Shown: positions 59,038 through 64,000 of the stretch, one piece after another
How positions within the stretch are numbered: the stretch's first letter is position 1
How the letters are laid out: each line of letters begins with the position of its first letter
Source of the DNA: Neolewinella antarctica
Lineage (GTDB): Bacteria > Bacteroidota > Bacteroidia > Chitinophagales > Saprospiraceae
Assembly (NCBI RefSeq): GCF_011927835.1
Contig: NZ_JAATJH010000001.1
Span: 1,193,104-1,257,103 of the forward strand
DNA length: 64,000 nucleotides
Reading direction: 5' to 3'
Program-made: the position numbers and the translations under genes
Notes under the pieces: generated by a model
The model's input: only the letters and a program-made list of their open reading frames with translations
What the model was told of the DNA's origin: nothing
Databases searched by the model: none

Positions 59038-59277
59038 CTACTTAGGATTTCCCGCCCGCGTCTCGCCGGAGCCACCTTTCTTAATTAAAAAGAAAATAGC
59101 CAACAGCATAATTATGCCGAGGACGACCCAGATGGTCGATCCGATTCCCTGTTCACCCTTAGTGACCGTCTCGTTGACTTGGAACGGGCTTTCCTGATCC
59201 GCCTGAGCGAATAATTCGGCCGTGCCGAGGATCAGGGTGCTGAGTAATAAATAAAACGTTCTTTTGGCCGCGACCAT
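59038..59277 (-). CDS. Small membrane protein with a signal peptide
   Basis: A 79-aa product from ATG 59277. It has a signal peptide (to about residue 24, LFAQ), a short acidic external part, one transmembrane helix (TIWVVLGIIMLLAIFFLI at about 48-65) and a basic KKGG tail. The type is a small type I membrane protein. No family is recognised. The longer frame to 59328 is not used because the signal begins at 59277. Monocistronic between two spacers rich in repeats. Confidence 0.68.
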   Translation of the reverse strand: MVAAKRTFYLLLSTLILGTAELFAQADQESPFQVNETVTKGEQGIGSTIWVVLGIIMLLAIFFLIKKGGSGETRAGNPK

Positions 59278-59611
59278 GGTGTTTAATTTTGGTTGTTTAT
59301 TATGAATAGCAGGGCCGCCCCGATACAATGTGCGCGGCCGCCGTGCTATTTAACAAGTAGTCATGTCGTGGTGTTCTTAATTAGGCCCTACTGAACAGGC
59401 TGGGCAGCAGACAAACGGCGAGAAAATTCAAGCATGGAGGTCGAAAATAATCTCCCCCCTCCCGGTCATAACTGCGGGAAATACGGAAAAGTCGGGGACG
59501 CCAGCGATAAGGGCCGCCAGCAGAAAGATGATGGCGAAAGGTGAGGAGTAATTTTAATTTACTGATTACAAATCCTTTACGCCAGCAGCTTACGGCATGA
59601 TTAGTTGAGCT
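59278..59611. other. Intergenic region without a recognisable gene
   Basis: 334 bp. A GC-rich palindrome-like stretch GGCCGCCCCGATAC..GCGCGGCCGCC (59311-59341) is related to the repeats elsewhere. No frame with family features is seen on either strand. Confidence 0.5.
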
Positions 59612-59619
59612 TTACTAAC

Positions 59620-59760
59620 TGACCTTACGCAATCGGACTATGCCACACAAACACAAAAACACACAAGAGTAAGTAAACGGTGCTTCGGCGTAGCCGTACA
59701 CCGATTTTTGTGCTTTTGTGTTTATGTGTTTATGTGGCGAAATAATCTGCGTAACATCAG
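59620..59760. mobile_element. MITE-like inverted-repeat element, copy C
   Basis: 141 bp in the opposite orientation to A and B: TGACCTTACGCAAT at the left and CTGCGTAACATCAG at the right, with the shared core CGGTGCTTCGGCGTAGCCGTAC. Flanks TTACTAAC (59612-59619) and TTACTAAA (59761-59768) match at 7 of 8, a good target-site-duplication candidate. The TGTTTAT unit is duplicated inside. Confidence 0.75.
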
Positions 59761-59866
59761 TTACTAAAGTTGATCATTGCGTACAGGCGCAAACGTGTGA
59801 GCACGGGGTTCCCAATAAATACGGTACGCCGCCCAACCTCCACGGACGACTTACGTTGCCAGCAAC

Positions 59867-60463
59867 ATGGCAGCAACGAAACACACTTGTCTTTACCAGA
59901 ACGTGCAGAGTCAGCAATTGAGGGATTGGTTCCTCGAAGTCCTCGAAACCTACCCGGAACTGACGGACCGCAGAATATTTTTGCGCAAGATCAACATGAA
60001 AAGATCGACCATGCGCGCGCAGCCCGTGGCGAACGGACGTTTCTTCCGGCGGGCGACGCGGGACTACCGCATTGATTTTAGTAGCCACCTCGACGTGACG
60101 GAGCACGTCAAAATCCAGCAGCTGCCCAAGGAAGTGGTGGTTGGTTGGTTCGCACACGAACTGGGCCACGTCGTCGATTACCTCCACCGCCCTTCGTTGG
60201 GGATGATCAGTTTCGGCCTCGGCTACGCGCTGTGGTCCCGCTACATGCGCGCCGCCGAACGACGGGCCGACCAGATCGCCGTCAACCACGGTTTCGGCAG
60301 CGAAATTATCGCCACGAAGAACTACCTCATGTCCCACAGCACGCTCCCGGAGCACTATAAAAAACGCCTGGAAAAATACTACCTCTCGGCGGATGAGATC
60401 GAAGGATTAATCCTGGCCTGGAACGAGGACCGGGAGATGCCGGAGATCGTGGAAGTGGAGTAG
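59867..60463 (+). CDS. Soluble HELGH-motif metalloprotein (zinc peptidase-like)
   Basis: The 198-aa product carries HELGH at 97-101 within VVGWFAHELGHVVDYL, with a likely third ligand Glu131 in AAERRADQIA, the M48-type ExxAD pattern. It has no signal peptide and no obvious transmembrane helix except a weak hydrophobic stretch at 110-123 (LGMISFGLGYALWS), so it may be cytoplasmic or membrane-associated. Protease activity is plausible but unproven. It lies between MITE-like copies C and D together with the PepSY-TM gene. A heptamer-repeat hairpin follows. Confidence 0.8.
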   Translation: MAATKHTCLYQNVQSQQLRDWFLEVLETYPELTDRRIFLRKINMKRSTMRAQPVANGRFFRRATRDYRIDFSSHLDVTEHVKIQQLPKEVVVGWFAHELGHVVDYLHRPSLGMISFGLGYALWSRYMRAAERRADQIAVNHGFGSEIIATKNYLMSHSTLPEHYKKRLEKYYLSADEIEGLILAWNEDREMPEIVEVE

Positions 60464-60469
60464 GGAGGG

Positions 60470-60583
60470 GATTAGGCGGTAGGAAGATTAGGCGGTAGGC
60501 TAGTAGGCGGTAGGCTAGTAGGCGGTAGGCCTGTACTACCGCCTACCGCCTATAAGACTACCACCTAAAAGCCTACCGCCTAT
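60470..60583. repeat. Heptamer-repeat inverted pair, GTAGGCG type
   Basis: Left units GATTAGGCGGTAGG, CTAGTAGGCGGTAGG (twice) and right units CTACCGCCTACCGCCTATAAG and GCCTACCGCCTAT. It carries the promoter TATATTTG of the next gene at its right edge, so a promoter is embedded in the repeat. Confidence 0.75.
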
Positions 60584-60588
60584 ATTTG
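60581..60588 (+). promoter_or_regulatory. Bacteroidota -7 box for the PepSY-TM gene
   Basis: TATATTTG, a perfect TAnnTTTG, 22 nt before the ATG at 60611. Its first bases are the last bases of the heptamer repeat. Confidence 0.6.
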
Positions 60589-60610
60589 CCCCCGCAAATA
60601 TCCTCCCCCT

Positions 60611-61102
60611 ATGACGATGCGCATTTTACACCGTTACCTCGGTTTTTTTCTGGCCGGAATCATGGCCGTTTATTCCCTGAGCGGGATGGTGCTTGTTTAC
60701 CGGAAGACTGATTTCCTCAAGCAGGAAAAGCGTACCGAAGTACAGTTAGCGGCTAGTTTGACGGCGGAGGAGGTAGGAAAGGAGCTCAAAATCAAGGAGG
60801 TGGAGATCGACCGCCGGGCGGGTGAAACTATCTACTTCAAGGGTGGTGAGTACAACGTGGCGACCGGCGAGGCCGTCACGATTAAGAAACAGCTCCCCTA
60901 CGTGCTGGGTAAGATGACTAAGCTCCACAAGGCGACGACGAACGACCCGCTCTACTGGCTAAATTTATTTTTCGGGGCCTCACTGTTCTTCTTCGTCGTT
61001 TCCAGTTTCTGGATGTTTCGGCCGGAAACGGAGGTGTTTCGCAAGGGAATCTACTGGACGATTGGTGGAATCGTGCTAACGCTCGTCTTGTTGTTCGTTT
61101 GA
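60611..61102 (+). CDS. PepSY-associated transmembrane protein
   Basis: The 163-aa product resembles the short PepSY-TM group: an N-terminal RYLGFFLAGIMAVYSLSGMVLV helix, a soluble periplasmic domain (about 35-105) with LPYVLGKMTKLHKA before the second helix, and two C-terminal helices (about 117-135, 143-163). The full four-helix PepSY-TM core is reduced. Relatives occur in iron-uptake or quinone-linked reductase contexts; nothing here fixes a role. It has its own promoter at 60581-60588. Confidence 0.75.
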   Translation: MTMRILHRYLGFFLAGIMAVYSLSGMVLVYRKTDFLKQEKRTEVQLAASLTAEEVGKELKIKEVEIDRRAGETIYFKGGEYNVATGEAVTIKKQLPYVLGKMTKLHKATTNDPLYWLNLFFGASLFFFVVSSFWMFRPETEVFRKGIYWTIGGIVLTLVLLFV

Positions 61103-61104
61103 TT

Positions 61105-61124
61105 TGGCGCTGGCGCGGGTGCAG
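61105..61124. repeat. Partial half copy of the GC-rich dispersed element
   Basis: TGGCGCTGGCGCGGGTGCAG, two or three bases from consensus, directly after the PepSY-TM stop. Confidence 0.45.
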
Positions 61125-61190
61125 GGTAGTTCGCGTTGCGGCCGATATTGGTTTGGCGTACTTGCAGCCCTTACACCGGTACTTAAGATC

Positions 61191-61336
61191 TGACTTTACG
61201 CAACCGGATTATGCTACATAAACACGCAAGAATAAGTAAACGGTGCTTCGGCGTAGCCGTACACCGATTTTTGTGCTTTTGTGTTTTGCTTCGCAGTACT
61301 TCGTGCTATGTGGCGAAATAATCTGCGTAACATCAG
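61191..61336. mobile_element. MITE-like inverted-repeat element, copy D
   Basis: 146 bp, the same orientation as copy C: TGACTTTACGCAACCGG at the left and CTGCGTAACATCAG at the right. TTAAGATC on both sides (61183-61190 and 61337-61344) is a perfect 8-bp direct repeat. An extra 23-bp segment inside (61283-61305) recurs at 23015-23039. Confidence 0.78.
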
Positions 61337-61354
61337 TTAAGATCTACGGAACCG

Positions 61355-62254
61355 CTAACCAACTCGCCATTCCAGTATTCTACGGTCGTCCCCGGCCGTT
61401 ATCAGCGTGTGGTCGTCTAACCACAGGAGGGTGTTGACTGAATTCACGTGCCCCCGATCCCGCACGACTTCGGCAACTTTGAGCAGATCGAACGAACGGT
61501 CATCCGCCCGCCACAGCTTTACGGTTTTGTCGCGGCTCGCGGTAGTGAGGTACTTCCCATCGGGGCTGAAGGCTAGGGCGTTTACGGTAGAATTATGCGC
61601 GTCGATGGTTACTAACCCAGGGTAATCAGTTACCCCCGCCCCCCCAAACCTTAGCTGCGCATCACGGCCCCCACTCACGTAAACTGATCGCCCGGGGAGC
61701 GTGGCGACGGTAAAGGTAGACGGCTGATTAGCCTCCGCGGAACTCATTATTTCCATCGTGCTTCCGTCGACGCGGTACACCTTACCGTCGCTAGCCCCCA
61801 CCAGGAGGGTGTCGCCCCCTTGGTCGGCAAGTGCGATACAGCGCAACGAATTAGGGCTGAGCTGTACGCTTTCTACCGTGCGCTGCGTCGTAATGTCCCA
61901 TTTGGTCAGTGCGCCATCCCCGCCAGCCGTGAAGAGTTCGTTACCGACCCGCAGCGTGGCGTAGACCGGGCGGACGTGGTGCGCCACGTGCTTATTCCTG
62001 GTGGGTTCCTCGGGGTAGAGCCAGTGTACGCCGCCATCCAGCGCCCCGGCCACCAAACCACCGTCGGGCAAGGTTTCGAGGCAAAAGAATTTGCCCCTTT
62101 CCACCTTAGCGACCACCCTGCCGAAGTCGACGTCTTCCCGGTGCCAGTGCACGATGAAGCCGTCCGCGCCGGCGGAGTAAAGCCCGTCCGGGGCCGGGCG
62201 CAGGGCGTAGATGGCGGCCATGTGACCATTTCTTTCGCTAATCCTTTTTAACAT
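61355..62254 (-). CDS. WD40-repeat protein
   Basis: The 299-aa product is a single WD40 beta-propeller of about seven blades; clear blades include NELFTAGGDGALTKWDI (about 106-122), VNALAFSPDGKYLTTASRDKTVKLW (about 218-242, of which the SRDKTVKLW end is diagnostic) and DHTLITAGDDRRILEW near the end. It has no signal peptide or other domain, so it is likely a soluble cytoplasmic scaffold. Partners are unknown. The promoter TACCTTTG at 62321-62328 gives a leader of about 60 nt. Copy D of the MITE lies just after the stop. Confidence 0.92.
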   Translation of the reverse strand: MLKRISERNGHMAAIYALRPAPDGLYSAGADGFIVHWHREDVDFGRVVAKVERGKFFCLETLPDGGLVAGALDGGVHWLYPEEPTRNKHVAHHVRPVYATLRVGNELFTAGGDGALTKWDITTQRTVESVQLSPNSLRCIALADQGGDTLLVGASDGKVYRVDGSTMEIMSSAEANQPSTFTVATLPGRSVYVSGGRDAQLRFGGAGVTDYPGLVTIDAHNSTVNALAFSPDGKYLTTASRDKTVKLWRADDRSFDLLKVAEVVRDRGHVNSVNTLLWLDDHTLITAGDDRRILEWRVG

Positions 62255-62320
62255 ACGCTCCTACGAACAAGGCAATTTCTCCTCGGGTTAACAATGTACA
62301 CACTTAGATAAATGGGTGAC

Positions 62321-62328
62321 CAAAGGTA
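62321..62328 (-). promoter_or_regulatory. Bacteroidota -7 box for the WD40 gene
   Basis: The minus strand reads TACCTTTG, a perfect TAnnTTTG, 67 bp before the ATG at 62254. Confidence 0.6.
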
Positions 62329-62408
62329 ACTAGTCCACCTTCTAATCGCCGATCCGCTACCCTACGCTACCGGTTTCATCCAACACACCTTTTCTAAAAA
62401 AGCAACCC

Positions 62409-62576
62409 ATGAAGTATGTTTTCATCGCCTTAGTCTACTTCGCCGTAGGGTTCTTGTTTCCCGTGCTATCCCCCACCCTGACGATGATCCTGGGTGTATT
62501 GTTTGCGGTGTTTACCGTCGGAATCATTTTCACCCTGTACGATGACCGGCTCGACGACACGCCCTACGGAGGGTAA
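62409..62576 (+). CDS. Small two-helix membrane protein
   Basis: A 55-codon gene. The product begins MKYVFIALVYFAVGFLFPVL, continues SPTLTMILGVLFAVFTVGII and ends FTLYDDRLDDTPYGG: two hydrophobic helices joined by a short Pro/Ser turn, with an acidic C-tail. The family is not recognised. It lies in the spacer between the divergent WD40 gene and the phosphopantetheinyl transferase gene, whose start is 105 bp downstream. Confidence 0.65.
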   Translation: MKYVFIALVYFAVGFLFPVLSPTLTMILGVLFAVFTVGIIFTLYDDRLDDTPYGG

Positions 62577-62681
62577 GTACCGTCACTTGCAATCATTTGA
62601 TCAGTTGCCCCGTGCTCCCATCCTTATGGGCTCGGTGCGCTCCCCCACCCTACCTCCCCCGCCAAAGCGTCGCCTCCCTTT

Positions 62682-63335
62682 ATGCCCGTTCAATTTCACG
62701 AGCCCCTACGTTCCCCCGGTGAGTGGGGCCTATTTCACATCACCGAAACGGAGGATGTTCTTCTTAACCAGGCCCACCTGTATACCGATGAGGCCCGACA
62801 ATTAAGCCTCGTAAGGGGAAAGGGCCACCGAAAAGAGTTTCTGGCCGCGCGGATACTACTCCACCAAATGAGCGGCCGCAGTGTTCGGGGCGAATTACGT
62901 AAGGACACGGCCGGCAAACCCCACCTCGCGGATTCTCACTTCCACGTCTCCATTAGCCATACCGTCAACTACGCCGCCGCGGTGGCCCACCCCAACCCCT
63001 GTGGCGTCGACGTGCAGCGGATCGTTGGGAAGATCGCGAGGATCGCCCCTCGGTTCATGTCAACGGCCGAAACCGTGCAATTGAAGGAAACCAACAACCT
63101 CGTTCAGATGCACCTGATCTGGTCGGCCAAAGAAGCGATGTACAAAGCGTTCGGAAGGCGGCAAATTGATTTTAAGGAGCACCTCTACGTCGACCTCGGT
63201 AACTTCTCACTCTCGAACACTACCGCAGCGGCGGTGCTGCGAACGCCCGACGTCACGATGGTTTTCGACCTGGACTACCGCATTTTTGATGATTTCGTGG
63301 TCGTGGCCTGCGTAGAGAGCCTGAGTGGTGTTTAG
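62682..63335 (+). CDS. 4'-phosphopantetheinyl transferase (Sfp/HetI type)
   Basis: Transfers the phosphopantetheine arm from CoA to acyl- or peptidyl-carrier proteins. The 217-aa product has the Sfp-type pattern: RGKGHRKEFLAARILL near 45-60, FHVSISHTVNYAAAV near 87-101, GVDVQRI at 108-114 (Mg-binding Asp110) and the catalytic WSAKEAMYKAFGR at 147-159. It may serve fatty-acid synthase or a secondary-metabolite system elsewhere; no carrier protein gene is in the window. It converges with the partial gene at the right edge across 13 bp. Confidence 0.92.
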   Translation: MPVQFHEPLRSPGEWGLFHITETEDVLLNQAHLYTDEARQLSLVRGKGHRKEFLAARILLHQMSGRSVRGELRKDTAGKPHLADSHFHVSISHTVNYAAAVAHPNPCGVDVQRIVGKIARIAPRFMSTAETVQLKETNNLVQMHLIWSAKEAMYKAFGRRQIDFKEHLYVDLGNFSLSNTTAAAVLRTPDVTMVFDLDYRIFDDFVVVACVESLSGV

Positions 63336-63348
63336 GGCAAGCGATCAG

Positions 63349-64000
63349 CTACCGCACCTCAGACACCCGCCAAATCAACTTTTCCCCTCCCCTACTGACG
63401 GTACGGCGGCAAAGCAAGTTGTACGACATCCCAATTGCCCACGCATGCTTTTGCCGCAACTTGGCCGGCAGGTACATCACCCGCTGCCCCTCCTGGCTAC
63501 TTAAGATCATTTTGCCGTCCGGATCAAGTTTAGTCAGCAGACCGGAATAAATCATCTCGGCCGGGCCTTCCGTTACGGCTGAAGTAACGTTCATCGCCCC
63601 TTCCCCCTTCAACTCTGCACCGGCGTCCGCGCCCAAAACCTCCGCGACGTAGATTAATGATGGGTCTCCGGCACCCATGTCCGACCAGTGGCGCTGTAAC
63701 TGGGTGCCGTAAAAGTAGGCAACGAGTTCGGGGCATTGGGCGGAAAGCGGGGCGGCAATCGTATCGACCAGACTTTCCCGCCCGCGCCGACCACGGACGG
63801 AGAGTGCGTACTGACTACTGATCCGGTCCTCGTACTTACCGCTGATGCGAATCAAGCAGAGATTGGCTCGTCTGCGCATCGTTCGACCGCGCTCGTCCAC
63901 CATGCAATCACAGATTTCACGTGCGAGGGTTGCCCGGAGCGTTGGTTGCGCGCTCAGCACGCCACCCAGTAAAACTAGCACGATCACGGAGAAGGATGTC
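63349..64000 (-). CDS. Exported protein of unknown function, partial at the window edge
   Basis: The frame is open at the right edge. A GTG at 63987 gives 212 aa, but the open frame continues upstream with residues that extend a signal peptide (..SFSVIVLVLLGGVLSAQ), so the true start is probably outside. The mature protein has a Cys pair near the N-terminus (EICDCMVDERG) and a later KLDPDGKMILSSQEGQRVMY, with no family I recognise. A GC-rich half repeat at 63617-63634 is read as GADAGAE. Probably periplasmic. Confidence 0.65.
   Translation of the reverse strand, partial: TSFSVIVLVLLGGVLSAQPTLRATLAREICDCMVDERGRTMRRRANLCLIRISGKYEDRISSQYALSVRGRRGRESLVDTIAAPLSAQCPELVAYFYGTQLQRHWSDMGAGDPSLIYVAEVLGADAGAELKGEGAMNVTSAVTEGPAEMIYSGLLTKLDPDGKMILSSQEGQRVMYLPAKLRQKHAWAIGMSYNLLCRRTVSRGGEKLIWRVSEVR
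63617..63634. repeat. Half copy of the GC-rich element inside a coding sequence
   Basis: GCACCGGCGTCCGCGCCC, in frame in the partial exported protein; it gives the same peptide GADAGAE as the copy at 28478. Confidence 0.5.

Overview
The window reads as a chromosomal segment of a fairly GC-rich Bacteroidota. Saprospiria, near Lewinella or Neolewinella, is my best guess, but this is inference from style and not from a marker gene. The supporting signs are a short RpoD that starts almost directly at region 1.2, Bacteroidota promoters (TTG, about 20 nt, TAnnTTTG) before many genes, type IX secretion (T9SS) components and cargo (PorV, one type A and one type B sorting domain), and Bacteroidota-typical families (DUF6909, Lacal_2735, DUF2256, TamB-like, M16 pairs). 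There is no rRNA, CRISPR array, prophage, transposase gene or secondary-metabolite cluster. Nearly all genes are core or housekeeping, many alone or in pairs.

Layout. 1-5.2 kb: minus-strand str operon (rpsL, rpsG, fusA, start of rpsJ), a lipoprotein and ftsY. 5.4-12.2 kb: a degenerate HAD protein, an alpha/beta hydrolase, a glucosaminidase, DUF3140, a BadF-type sugar kinase, pfkA and a divergent PiT-like permease. 12.4-23 kb: a large solitary PD-(D/E)XK protein, a START-like protein, rpoD, a TrmH-family methyltransferase, a PP2C-like protein lacking metal residues, a VOC protein, two paralogous lipoproteins, an MFS carrier, and a minus-strand run Lacal_2735 - DUF2256 - cytochrome oxidase subunit III. 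The two small genes of that run are 56 and 50 codons. 23-41.5 kb: tamB, an unrecognised 747-aa protein, a PAS-AraC regulator, two M16 peptidases, DUF6909, a diacylglycerol-kinase-like gene and an ABC-2 export pair. 41.6-55 kb: a thiamine-binding protein, a four-CHRD T9SS cargo, an MbnP-like lipoprotein, a trans-sulfuration enzyme, an IMPACT protein, parA without parB, a GT-C-like membrane protein, a T9SS type B cargo, porV and arcA. 55-64 kb: prfC, tRNA-Thr(CGT), small envelope proteins, a baeRF-like protein, an HELGH metalloprotein, a PepSY-TM protein, a WD40 protein, a 4'-phosphopantetheinyl transferase and a partial secreted protein.

The least ordinary content is between and inside the genes. 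(a) Four copies of a 132-146 bp inverted-repeat element with a conserved core and target-site-like flanks at 8588, 28137, 59620 and 61191. (b) A single 272-bp element at 44461-44732 with near-perfect 21-bp terminal inverted repeats and TTA flanks. (c) A GC-rich element of about 53 bp, with about four long and many half copies; two long copies lie in frame inside tamB and the diacylglycerol-kinase-like gene, recalling Rickettsia palindromic elements. (d) Two families of heptamer repeats (GTAGGCG and GGTCTGT types) at gene ends, usually arranged as inverted arms and several times supplying the stop codon. (e) A promoter variant TA(C/T)CTTCG placed so close to start codons that leaderless mRNAs are predicted. 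At least three proteins look like catalytically degenerate relatives of enzymes (HAD, PP2C-like, and possibly an SF1-helicase-associated protein).

All coordinates and motifs were read by eye. Family names come from remembered motif patterns, not from any search.
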